Position numbers and translations under genes: made by a program
Shown: positions 1-7,293 of the stretch, piece by piece
How positions within the stretch are numbered: the first letter of the stretch is position 1
Layout: each line of letters opens with the position of its first letter
DNA from: an uncultured Acidobacteriia bacterium
Lineage (GTDB): Bacteria; Acidobacteriota; Terriglobia; Bryobacterales; Bryobacteraceae
Length of the DNA stretch: 46,855 nt
Direction: 5' to 3'
NCBI GenBank assembly: GCA_903909435.1
Contig: CAIVVT010000125.1
Span: 1 to 46,855 of the forward strand
The notes under the pieces: model-generated
Seen by the model: the letters and a program-made list of their open reading frames with translations, nothing else
Told to the model about the DNA's origin: nothing
Database searches by the model: none

Positions 1-107
1 GCGCGAAAACCAGCTTGCCGGAGTGCATTGGAAACGTCCGCGAACAGGGTCTTCGCAGGGTCGCACCGGCGCATGCCGAAGTCGAAATCGAGACCAGACA
101 AAGTCAC
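1..107 (-). CDS. 5' end of an unidentified protein, cut by the window edge
   Basis: On the minus strand a GTG at 107 opens a frame that runs off the left edge (35 codons visible, beginning V-T-L-S-G-L-D-F-D-F-G). The start is supported by an AGGA ribosome-binding sequence six bases upstream and by an in-frame TAA two codons before the GTG. The visible residues contain no domain I recognise, so no function is assigned. It lies downstream of the truncated nagA and has its own upstream gap of about 110 bases, so it is probably transcribed separately. Confidence 0.5.
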   Translation of the reverse strand, partial: MTLSGLDFDFGMRRCDPAKTLFADVSNALRQAGFR

Positions 108-311
108 GATTTATCCTAAACGGATCAGTCATTTATGGGCACGTCGCCCACTAACGTCCGGACACTACTGATCCGAAGTAAATGGCAATAACGGCGTTCA
201 GCTCCGATAGAGAATATCAAAGCCATCTGCTCGATACGGTGCAGTTATCGCACCGTTGGTTGCAATGCAGCAATCCAAACGGCATCACTTTTCGCTTTGA
301 ATACACGGGGA
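108..311. other. Gene-free junction segment with a 7-bp hairpin
   Basis: This stretch lies between the start of the left-edge gene and the point where the nagA homology ends. It is clearly less GC-rich than the nag block beside it. It holds one good inverted repeat, ACGGTGC (236-242) and GCACCGT (250-256), with a 7-base loop. There is no T-run on either side, so it is not a convincing intrinsic terminator. I see no transposase fragment or target duplication. The segment probably contains the promoter of the left-edge gene and a rearrangement junction at about 312. Confidence 0.4.
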
Positions 312-447
312 GGCTCAGGTCGACGACCTCGCAATCATTGGGGAGCGGCTCGCTCGGGGTGATGCGTTCGCCGTCGACGACGACCGTGCGGCCGGCGACG
401 AAGCCACCGTCCGTGAGGATCCGGCTGCTGATGAATGCCCGGCGCAT
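217..447 (-). pseudogene. nagA: Truncated nagA (N-acetylglucosamine-6-phosphate deacetylase), N-terminal remnant
   Basis: The ATG at 447 overlaps the stop of the upstream SIS gene by one base (TGATG), the usual nagB-nagA coupling. The first ~45 residues read like a NagA N-terminus: an MRRAF start, an ILTDGGFV stretch, the beta-sandwich VVVDGERI segment, then VVDLS just before the place where NagA normally continues into its 'PGFID' metal-site region. After VVDLS (about position 312) the similarity stops and the frame runs through unrelated sequence to a stop at 217. The 77-residue product lacks the whole TIM barrel (NagA is about 380 residues), so it cannot be an active deacetylase. The identification rests on context plus the short N-terminal match. 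Confidence 0.6.
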
Positions 448-1526
448 CAGACCGTCTCGGTGACCTTGCGCAGGAACGGCGGACGGTCCGGGTCGAGGCC
501 GCGCGCGATGGCGAGGTTCACGACGAGCCGATAGGCGCTCGCCGCGTGCATCAGCGGCGCGACGGTGGCGGGCCCGGGCAGCGTGGGAAGGATTCGCGCG
601 CCAGGTGTTGATCCGCCGGCGAGCAGCACATCGACGCCGCGGCCGGCGAGCTCGCCCGCGAGCGCCTCGAGGCCCGCCCGCGTCGCGTCGTCCTGCGCGA
701 GCAGCAGCGCAGGGAATCCCTTGCCGAGCAGTGCGAACGGGCCGTGGCGCACCTCGGCACCGCTGAAGGCCTCGGCGTGCAGCCCGCAGGTCTCCTTGCA
801 CTTAAGCGCGGCCTCCTGGGCAACGCCGAGGCCCAAGCCGCGGCCAATCACGTAGAGGTGGCTCACCGGGACCAGCACCGGCAGCGCCTCGGACCAATCG
901 AGCTGCCACGCGAGCTCGAGCGCGGACGGCAGGCCCCGTACCGCCGCAAGCAGCGCGCCGTCGCCGGTCCAGGTGGCGGTCAAATGGGCAAGTGCCGCGA
1001 GCGAGGCGATGTAGGATTTAGTGGCGGCAATGCTCTTCTCGGCACCGGCCCACAGCGGGATGGTGTGGTCCGCGAGCTCGTTCAGCGGCGCCTCGATGTC
1101 GTTGCAGAGCGCGAGCACCGTCGCTCCCGAGCGCTTCGCGGCGGCTACCGACGCGAGCAGGTCCGGGCTGCGGCCGGACTGCGAGATTGCGATGAACAGG
1201 CCGTCGCGCAGGTCCTGATCGACGCCATAGACGGAACTGACCGATGGCGCGGCCGAGACTGTCAGCACGCGTGCACGCGTCTCGATGAGGTACTTGGCGT
1301 AGGTCGCCGCATGATCCGAGCTGCCGCGTGCGCAGGTGACGACGACGCGCGGCGGGCGGGCGCGCAGGATCGCGCCGATTGCTTCGACGCGCGCGGCGTT
1401 CTGCTCGAGCTGTCGTGCGACGGCCTCGGGTGCAGAGGCCGCCTCCTGGTACATGCGCGTCGCGTCGGCACGAAGGACACGCGGTGCGGCATGTTCCCCA
1501 GATGGAACGGGTCGGGGGGCGGTCAC
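447..1526 (-). CDS. nagB-II: SIS-domain glucosamine-6-phosphate deaminase (NagB-II type)
   Basis: This 359-residue protein has two sugar-isomerase (SIS) domains, at about residues 45-190 and 200-340, like the isomerase half of GlmS but without the glutaminase domain. Visible signatures include ARGSSDHAATYAKYLIE, ISQSGRSPDLL, the EKSIAATKSY phosphosugar-binding segment and the GRG...AQEAALKCKE helix. NagB-II enzymes deaminate and isomerise glucosamine-6-phosphate to fructose-6-phosphate in the cytoplasm. The GTG start overlaps the TGA of the upstream regulator (GTGA), and its own stop overlaps the nagA start, so it was part of a three-gene nag operon. It appears intact although both neighbours are broken. 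A related aldose-ketose isomerase role (AgaS-like) is the main alternative. Confidence 0.85.
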   Translation of the reverse strand: MTAPRPVPSGEHAAPRVLRADATRMYQEAASAPEAVARQLEQNAARVEAIGAILRARPPRVVVTCARGSSDHAATYAKYLIETRARVLTVSAAPSVSSVYGVDQDLRDGLFIAISQSGRSPDLLASVAAAKRSGATVLALCNDIEAPLNELADHTIPLWAGAEKSIAATKSYIASLAALAHLTATWTGDGALLAAVRGLPSALELAWQLDWSEALPVLVPVSHLYVIGRGLGLGVAQEAALKCKETCGLHAEAFSGAEVRHGPFALLGKGFPALLLAQDDATRAGLEALAGELAGRGVDVLLAGGSTPGARILPTLPGPATVAPLMHAASAYRLVVNLAIARGLDPDRPPFLRKVTETV

Positions 1527-2322
1527 GTCGACATGCTCAGTTCGGCGACGAAGTCGTAGGTATCGCTCCGATAGTAGGACTGGGACATCTCGACTGCGCG
1601 GCCGTCGCGCAGTGACCCGAGGCGCTCGACGAGGAGCCCGGCGTCGCCAGGCTTTGCCTTCAGCAGATCCGCCTGCTCCGGTGTGAGTAGCACCGCGCGC
1701 AGCCGCTGCAACGCACGCATCGGCCGGTGGCCAGTGCGCTCGAGCGCCTCGTAAAGCGAGGTATCGACGGAATCGATCGAAGGCAGTGCCGTGGCGACGA
1801 CCGTCGCGAACTCAATCGCCATTGGTGCATCGTCGGGGTAACGCAGGCGGTTGAAGCGGTACACCGGCGTGCCCGGGCTCAAGCGGAGTGCCATCTGACC
1901 GTACCCTCGAAACGCCGCAGCCAGACGCTGCACGGGATACGCCCGCGCGCCTGCATGTCCTGGGAGAATGAGGTTAACATCGAGAAGTTCTTTTCCACGC
2001 GGCCGGAGACGAAGTTGCCGGAACCCTGGCGCCACACGAGCAGGCCGTCGACCACGAGGCTGTCGAGCGCCTTGCGCACCGTGATCCGGGACACGTCGAA
2101 TACGGCGGCGAGATCGCGTTCTGCGGGCAGTGCGTCATCTGGTTCCAGGATGCGTTGGTCGATCGCCAACCGGAGTGCGCGCTGAAGCTGCTGCGCGCGT
2201 CCAACGGCCCGACTGCTTTGGGGAGCGAGATTATGGATCCGAGTCCCAGGGTAACGAGCGCCTGAATGCGGTGTACGGTGCCGCGAGGACCGCGCCGGAC
2301 TGCGGTTCCGACGCTTCGGCAA
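1523..2322 (-). pseudogene. Frameshifted GntR/UTRA-family regulator (NagQ-like)
   Basis: Two overlapping minus-strand frames together make one GntR regulator. The upstream frame (ATG 2322 to a stop near 1879) holds the winged-helix domain, with PAERDLAAVFDVSRITVRKA as the recognition region and then SFSQDMQARGR, the usual linker entering the UTRA domain. The second frame resumes at MALRLSPGTPVYRFNR and carries the rest of the UTRA ligand domain to the TGA at 1523. The break lies at about 1885-1915. A few residues expected between the 'EGTV' and 'MALRLSPG' segments are missing, so a small out-of-frame deletion is likely. The N-terminus before LAPQ is arginine-rich and atypical, so the original start may also be lost. 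By position it would have been the GlcNAc-operon repressor. A sequencing error is the main alternative. Confidence 0.7.
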
Positions 2323-2444
2323 CGTACTGTGAACGGCGCCATGAACGTGCTTCGTGAGCTAGTGTGGATATTCTGCTGTCGAGAGCATGGAGCAATCTTA
2401 TAGGTACAATGAATCTCATTCAGAAGTGTCGATTCTTCCGGTGT

Positions 2445-2460
2445 TTGAATGATCGTTCAA
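2445..2460. promoter_or_regulatory. Near-perfect 16-bp palindrome (TTGAAtGATCgTTCAA)
   Basis: The sequence TTGAA-T-GATC-G-TTCAA reads the same on both strands except for one mismatched pair. It lies in the 163-base gap between the 3' end of the M20 peptidase gene and the broken GntR gene, i.e. in the upstream region of the nag operon. The architecture is typical of dimeric TetR-type operators (known style, not proven here). No TetR gene is present in the window. The rest of the gap (2323-2485) shows nothing else I can name. Confidence 0.4.
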
Positions 2461-2485
2461 CGAGGCCGGAGCGCTTGTGAGTTCA

Positions 2486-3859
2486 TTAATAGGACACCCG
2501 CTGCACTATCTCCAGAAGATCGTGAAAACCCTGCATCACACTTATCAAGGGAATCTGCTCATTGTTCCCATGTACGGAGTCATCGAGTTCTGCAGGGATA
2601 ATAGCTGGTTCGAAGCCGTAAGAGACAATCCCCAGCTCCCGGAAGTATCGACTGTCGGTGAATCCATTTGAAAATGTGGGCACCAACCTCGAGTCCGGGT
2701 ACCTCTCCTGAATCACTTCGGAAATCGACCGAAATAGCTCGGTGTCGATTGGCGAAGAGGTCGGGTTCGCGCTCATGATCGTTTCGATTCGCAGGGAGTG
2801 GTCGTCAAAAATTTGTTCGAGAAGATGGATGAAGTCGTCCACCTTCTGGCCCGGGAGTAACCGACAGTCGAGTTCCGCGCTCGCTTCCGCCGGAATTACA
2901 TTGATTTTCGAGCTCCCTTCAAGGCGGGTAATCGAGCAAGTATTCTGCGTCGTACCCGAGAGGAGGGGGTCCTCCGATTGCAGTTGAGTTGCAAAAACCG
3001 GATCCTGAAGTGCATGTGCGATGTCGAGGAACTGATGTTGCTTAGGTTGAGCGACGTTCTCGGCAATCGATTTGAACGTTTGGTCGACGATCGGAAGGAC
3101 ATTTGGCTTGAATCGCCAGTTAGCCAGTTTGTCGAGAGCACGGATGAGTCGAACCGTTGAGTAGACTGCTGGGGGCGCCGCACCGTGGCCAGGTGTCCCT
3201 GTCGCGACGATCTTTAACCAGAGCGGGGCCTTCTGCGAAACTTCAATTCCGAACGAAGTAACTGCGCCGGTGCGCGTTCCTCCAGCACCTTCGGTGAGCA
3301 CCCAGCCGACGTTGCTGATCAGATCACGTCGACTGCGCACCAAGTAGCCCGCCCCTAAGCGACCTCCCGCTTCTTCGTCTGCGACGACCACAAACAGGAT
3401 GTCGCGCCTCATCGGTCGCGGGTCACGATGGAGCGCGAGGAATACCTCGAATTGGATGATCCCCGTGCCCTTCATATCCAGGGCACCCCTCCCGTGGAGA
3501 TTGCCGTCGCCGATGTCCCCGGAAAGCGGATCACGGTCCCAGTGACGGGCATCTGCCGGCACGACATCGGAATGATTCAGAAGCATCAATGCCGGCTCGT
3601 CGGCACCACGAAGGCGCGCGACTAGCGAGGCCCGGCCAGGCTCTGGCTCGACGCGGACATATGGGATCCCTTCGGCGTCGAGCGCGTGTGCGAAGAAGTC
3701 GACGGCGCGCGACTCGTTGCCCGGAGGATTGATTGTGTCGATGCGAAGGTAGTCCTGCAGGCGCCGGATCGCATCGTCCTCCACTCCTTCTGCACGGATC
3801 GCGGTGGAGGCGAGGAACGCGAATACCAGCAAGCTCATTCGTGCGAAAAGGGACTTCAT
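2486..3859 (-). CDS. Secreted M20-family zinc metallopeptidase / amidohydrolase
   Basis: A 457-residue M20 (carboxypeptidase/ArgE/DapE) enzyme with a cleavable signal peptide (about residues 1-23, ending in ALA-like ...TAIRA). Visible metal and catalytic residues are the LNHSDVVPAD motif (H96, D98), the bridging Asp in GRGALDMKG (D128), ADEEAGG with the general base E162 and ligand E163, and a C-terminal HGNNEQ histidine. The lid/dimerisation domain lies at about 205-330 (GTPGHGAAPP). Such enzymes hydrolyse peptide or N-acyl-amide bonds; here in the periplasm, judging from the signal peptide. The gene is divergent from the Tat-lipoprotein gene at 3939, and the shared gap contains a copy of the island operator motif. 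Substrate is not predictable. Confidence 0.85.
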   Translation of the reverse strand: MKSLFARMSLLVFAFLASTAIRAEGVEDDAIRRLQDYLRIDTINPPGNESRAVDFFAHALDAEGIPYVRVEPEPGRASLVARLRGADEPALMLLNHSDVVPADARHWDRDPLSGDIGDGNLHGRGALDMKGTGIIQFEVFLALHRDPRPMRRDILFVVVADEEAGGRLGAGYLVRSRRDLISNVGWVLTEGAGGTRTGAVTSFGIEVSQKAPLWLKIVATGTPGHGAAPPAVYSTVRLIRALDKLANWRFKPNVLPIVDQTFKSIAENVAQPKQHQFLDIAHALQDPVFATQLQSEDPLLSGTTQNTCSITRLEGSSKINVIPAEASAELDCRLLPGQKVDDFIHLLEQIFDDHSLRIETIMSANPTSSPIDTELFRSISEVIQERYPDSRLVPTFSNGFTDSRYFRELGIVSYGFEPAIIPAELDDSVHGNNEQIPLISVMQGFHDLLEIVQRVSY

Positions 3860-3900
3860 GGGATTTATAGCTCTAACACTGGATTTAAGCTTAGGACGAG

Positions 3901-3912
3901 ATTATCGTTAAT
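3901..3912. promoter_or_regulatory. Candidate island operator, copy 1 (ATTATCGTTAAT)
   Basis: The 12-mer ATTATCGTTAAT differs by one base from the palindrome core ATTATCGATAAT found at 14344-14355. It lies in the 79-base divergent gap between the M20 peptidase gene and the TIM-barrel lipoprotein gene, so one bound dimer could control both. Inferred to be bound by the FCD-GntR regulator encoded at 13562-14218. Confidence 0.5.
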
Positions 3913-3938
3913 AGAAGGTGACGTCGAGGTGTGCACGC

Positions 3939-4817
3939 GTGCTGGATCGTCGACAGTTTTTGAGCGCTGCCTTTGGCATTGGCCTCACCGGATGCGCCAC
4001 GGTAGCGCCGAAGCGCCGGGCAGGGGCCGCCCAGCCGGTTGGTGTACAGCTGTACTCCGTCCGCGCGATGGCCCAGCAGGACCTGTTCGGAACGCTGGCC
4101 AAATTGCGTGAGATCGGATTCCGTAGCGTCGAGTTCGAAACCACTTGCATTGATTGCGGCGTTGATCGGGCGCGTACCGTGCGGGCACACCTGGACGATC
4201 TCGGAATGACCTGTCCTTCCACCATGGTGGCCCCTGATTCCTTCTCAGGAGAGGCACTGCGTAGGTCACTAGAGGTCGCGGCCACGCTGGGATGCAAACT
4301 CATCGTGATGCCACATCCTGATCAATTGCCGCACGAATGGCGCACGTTGACCGGTTGGCGCAATGTGGTGGTCGCTCTCAATGGCGCCGTCGCTCCCGCT
4401 CGCGAGCACGGCCTGCGCGTCGCCTATCACAATCATCAGCCGGAATTTCTCCGGCTTGCACAGCGTCGCGCGCCGATCGAAATCATCGCGAGTGAAACAG
4501 ACCCCACGGTTTGCCTGGAACTGGACGTCGCGAACTGCCTGGCATCTGACGGGGACCCGGCCGCGTTCCTGCGGTCATATGGGTCCCGCGTCGTCGCATT
4601 GCACATCAAGGACTGGTCGCGCGATCCATCCAAGGAATATTCCGTCCATATCGGCGATGGGATCGCGAACTGGCACTCCATTATGCGTCTGGCGCGACCG
4701 AACGTATGGGCGGATTGCTACTTCGTGGAAATGGAACCGCAGCCTGGGGTGCCGCTCGAGGGCTTGAGACGGGACTTCCAGACGGCGTCCCACCTTCTAG
4801 ATGTGCTGCGGGGTTGA
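3939..4817 (+). CDS. Tat-exported lipoprotein of the TIM-barrel sugar isomerase/epimerase family
   Basis: The 292-residue product begins V-L-D-R-R-Q-F-L, a twin-arginine motif, followed by a hydrophobic stretch and a lipobox LTGC (Cys19), so it should be exported folded and lipid-anchored. The rest is an AP-endonuclease-2/xylose-isomerase-like TIM barrel with the usual metal and acid residues: VQLYSVR at the first strand, AYHNHQPEF, CLELDVAN, ALHIKDW and a C-terminal VEMEP. I prefer GTG 3939, which has GAGG eight bases upstream, over GTG 3918, which has no ribosome-binding site. Relatives include epimerases, isomerases and the 3-keto-glycoside or C-glycoside-cleaving proteins. Beside a GMC glycoside-oxidase pair, a lyase or epimerase acting on a 3-keto sugar is the likeliest role, but this is inference. 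Confidence 0.8.
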   Translation: MLDRRQFLSAAFGIGLTGCATVAPKRRAGAAQPVGVQLYSVRAMAQQDLFGTLAKLREIGFRSVEFETTCIDCGVDRARTVRAHLDDLGMTCPSTMVAPDSFSGEALRRSLEVAATLGCKLIVMPHPDQLPHEWRTLTGWRNVVVALNGAVAPAREHGLRVAYHNHQPEFLRLAQRRAPIEIIASETDPTVCLELDVANCLASDGDPAAFLRSYGSRVVALHIKDWSRDPSKEYSVHIGDGIANWHSIMRLARPNVWADCYFVEMEPQPGVPLEGLRRDFQTASHLLDVLRG

Positions 4818-4862
4818 TCTTTCCAGCCAGCGGATGTTACGCGTTTGGTCGGAGACCGGGCT

Positions 4863-6572
4863 CTAGAGACGGCCTTGCTTGTAAAGGGTCGCGGCGTGAG
4901 TGGCGGCTCGAGCTGTCAGCGCCATGTACGTCAGCGATGGGTTCTGGCAGGCCGAAGACGCCATGCAGGCGCCGTCGGTCACGAACACATTCGGCGCGTC
5001 GTGCACCTGGTTCCATTTGTTTAGCACTGACTGCGTCCGATCGTCGCCCATTCGGGCCGTCCCCATCTCATGGACGGCGAGGCCTCCTTGGGCGATCGGG
5101 TCATCGCTAACATTCCTTGTAGTCTTGAAGCCCGCAGCCGCCAGCATCAAATCGGCCTCTAGCGCCGCGTCCTCCGCCATTCGAAATTCGTTTTCACCCC
5201 AGGCGAAGCTAATCTTAAGTCTGGGAAGGCCCCACGTATCTGCCGGCCCATCGGACAGCGTGACGGCATTGTCACGACGAGGCAGGCATTCTCCGAAGCC
5301 GCTGACCCAGATGTTCCATGGGCCCAGTCGAGACATTCGTTCCTTGGCCGGAACGCCAAAGTCTGAGCCCTGGAGCCCCCTTGCCCAACTCGACCGAAAG
5401 GATCCACCCTGATAAGCATATCCGCGCAGGAAATCGGTCGAGTGGCCGTCGCGGTTTCGGAAGCGGGGGATATAGAAGCCACTGGGGCGCTGTCCGAAGA
5501 CGGTCCAGTCTTCGAATCCTGGTGCCTCCGCCGCCACAGCACGGAACATCGCATGGTCCATAAGGTAGCGCCCCAAAGTGCCACTTGAATTGCCGAGGCC
5601 ACCCGGGAAAGTTTCCGACCGCGAGTTGAGGAGAATTTGCGTGCTCGCGAGTGTGGACGCGCACAGGAAAATCAAGGGTGCGCAGAGAATCTCACGAGCG
5701 TGGGTGCTGGCGTCGATGACAGCGACGCCAGTCGCGCGACCCAGCGACGGATCGAACAGGACCCGCTCGACGATCGTGTCAGTCCGTATCTGCAAATTCC
5801 CGGTACGCTTCGCCGCCGGCAATGTGGAACTCAGACTCGAGAAATACGCACCGAGCGAGCAACCCCTCTCGCAGGGGCCACAGTAGTGACAGGCCGCACG
5901 ACCCCGGTGAGGCACCGTCAGTACGGCCACGCGACCGGAGATCAGGCGTCGGCCGGCGAACGATGTTTGCAACCGGGTCTGGAGAGCCATCTCGACCGGC
6001 GTCAATGGCATCGGCGGCAGGAAGCGACCATCCGGTAGTTCGGGAACGCCATCACGATTGCCGCTAACGCCGATGACGTCTTCGACGTGGTCGTACCAAG
6101 ATGCAATGTCGGCGTAGCTGATGGGCCACGGGATTCCATTGCCGTCCATGGCGTTCGCCTTAAAATCCAGGTCACTCCACCGGTACACCTGCCGGCCCCA
6201 GGTGATTGAACGACCTCCAAGTTGATAGCCCCGGATCCAGCTGAACGGCCTGCTGGCGTCACTTTCGTAGGGGTGCTGTCGATCATCGACGAAGAAATGG
6301 GACGCATATTCGTCGCATGCGTAGCATTTGCTCTGGATCGGCTGGTGCTCAATTGCACGGCGTCGGTCGATCTTTCCGCGAAAGGGCATCATCCACGGCG
6401 CGAGATGCTCGGTGACGTAGTCGACCCCATGGACGACGTTTGGTCCACGTTCGAGCAGCAGTACTTGAAGCCCGCGTTCGCATAGTTCCTTGGCAGCCCA
6501 GCCACCCGTGATGCCAGAACCGACGACAATCGCGTCGGGTGGCTTGCCGTGGTGAGGGAGTGGAGATCCCAT
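4863..6572 (-). CDS. GMC-family FAD oxidoreductase, large subunit (glucoside 3-dehydrogenase-like)
   Basis: This 569-residue flavoprotein has an N-terminal Rossmann FAD site (AIVVGSGITGGWAAKEL, about 15-30) and a C-terminal GMC domain with the catalytic pair His501 (AVHEMGTARMG) and Asn544 (SACQNPSLT). A tight cysteine cluster, C228-x2-C231-x2-C234-x3-C238, sits in the middle; glucoside 3-dehydrogenase flavosubunits use such cysteines for an iron-sulfur cluster (family knowledge). The protein itself has no signal peptide; it is encoded six bases after the small subunit, whose Tat-like N-terminus could carry both across the membrane. The expected reaction is oxidation of a sugar hydroxyl (often C3) with electrons passed to a cytochrome or quinone. 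Gluconate 2-dehydrogenase or another sugar/alcohol dehydrogenase is the alternative. Confidence 0.85.
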   Translation of the reverse strand: MGSPLPHHGKPPDAIVVGSGITGGWAAKELCERGLQVLLLERGPNVVHGVDYVTEHLAPWMMPFRGKIDRRRAIEHQPIQSKCYACDEYASHFFVDDRQHPYESDASRPFSWIRGYQLGGRSITWGRQVYRWSDLDFKANAMDGNGIPWPISYADIASWYDHVEDVIGVSGNRDGVPELPDGRFLPPMPLTPVEMALQTRLQTSFAGRRLISGRVAVLTVPHRGRAACHYCGPCERGCSLGAYFSSLSSTLPAAKRTGNLQIRTDTIVERVLFDPSLGRATGVAVIDASTHAREILCAPLIFLCASTLASTQILLNSRSETFPGGLGNSSGTLGRYLMDHAMFRAVAAEAPGFEDWTVFGQRPSGFYIPRFRNRDGHSTDFLRGYAYQGGSFRSSWARGLQGSDFGVPAKERMSRLGPWNIWVSGFGECLPRRDNAVTLSDGPADTWGLPRLKISFAWGENEFRMAEDAALEADLMLAAAGFKTTRNVSDDPIAQGGLAVHEMGTARMGDDRTQSVLNKWNQVHDAPNVFVTDGACMASSACQNPSLTYMALTARAATHAATLYKQGRL

Positions 6573-6578
6573 GGTGAG

Positions 6579-7181
6579 TTAGACGTAAATCCAAGGTCGC
6601 GCGCCTAGGACGACCTTTTCAGCAGGGTTGAAGTGTGCCGGCATGGGTTGGTAGTCGAAGTGAGCACGCACGCCTACCTCCGATGTGAAATATCCGATCA
6701 CGGTCCAGTAGCGAAGCCGGCGATAGAAGGAGTGTGGTTGATCACACGCAGCCTCAGCCTCAACGCCAAGTGCAATCCGCTGGTTTTCGGCAGAGAGACC
6801 GGCATATGGCATGCCGTACTTCTCCAGGCATCGCACACTAAATGTACGGAGCCCCTGCAGGAACATCGATCGCTCCTCGTCCCCTACCCATGTTGCTAGC
6901 ATTCGTGCGAGAAACGCAGGTACACCTGCATCGACCGCTCCGGGGGTATCGGTGCGCGGGATGATCGTATCAACGAGCGCGCCGAGATCAATTCGCTCGG
7001 CAGACTCGAGCGTAAGGTCCGCCGCCGGCGGCGGTGACTGATCGCGGATTGCCTCGAGCGCACGAGTCGGCGCATCCATGCCAAGCAGCGTAAAAAGGGC
7101 TGCAGCCTCGAGCAGCAGTTGCCGCCGATTCAAGGGCGGACCCGAGGCAGTCGTGGGGCCTGGGTCATGGCGTGGCCTCAT
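6579..7181 (-). CDS. Gluconate 2-dehydrogenase subunit 3-family small subunit (Tat signal)
   Basis: A 200-residue protein with an N-terminal LNRRQLLLEAAALFTLLG twin-arginine-type segment (Arg19-Arg20) and then the subunit-3 fold, including IDLGALVDTIIPRTDTPGA and the C-terminal Y-F-T-S-E-V-G region. These subunits are required for maturation and export of the partner GMC flavoprotein encoded just downstream, so the pair acts in the periplasm. ATG 7181 is the annotated start; an in-frame TTG just before NRRQLL is possible. The gene is divergent from the Gfo/Idh gene at 7294, and the gap carries a copy of the island operator. Together they suggest coordinated induction of the sugar-oxidation module. 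Confidence 0.85.
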   Translation of the reverse strand: MRPRHDPGPTTASGPPLNRRQLLLEAAALFTLLGMDAPTRALEAIRDQSPPPAADLTLESAERIDLGALVDTIIPRTDTPGAVDAGVPAFLARMLATWVGDEERSMFLQGLRTFSVRCLEKYGMPYAGLSAENQRIALGVEAEAACDQPHSFYRRLRYWTVIGYFTSEVGVRAHFDYQPMPAHFNPAEKVVLGARPWIYV

Positions 7182-7213
7182 TGTCTGTTGTTGTGGTGGC
7201 GGCAGTCGATATA

Positions 7214-7241
7214 ATCATCGTTAATCGCGTCCGACGATTAG
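7214..7241. promoter_or_regulatory. Candidate island operator, copy 2
   Basis: ATCATCGTTAAT (7214-7225) matches the island motif with two changes, and its half-site TCGTTAAT (7218-7225) is identical to copies 1 and 5. A second, inverted element ACGATTAG follows at 7235-7242, so TAATCG and CGATTA face each other across 7 bases. The site lies in the 112-base divergent gap between the GMC small-subunit gene and the Gfo/Idh gene. Confidence 0.45.
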
Positions 7242-7293
7242 AGTCTAGGACAGTAGCTGCCAGTGCCGCAACTTTTTATGACGAGGGGATCGC

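Noticed and set aside
243-250. TTATCG in the hairpin loop near 246 as an operator copy
   Set aside because: It lacks the second half-site and is part of an unrelated hairpin.
217-801. Long minus-strand frame of 194 codons
   Set aside because: The part upstream of 447 lies inside the SIS gene in another frame and is rich in Arg/Ala; only the nagA N-terminus from 447 has a family resemblance.
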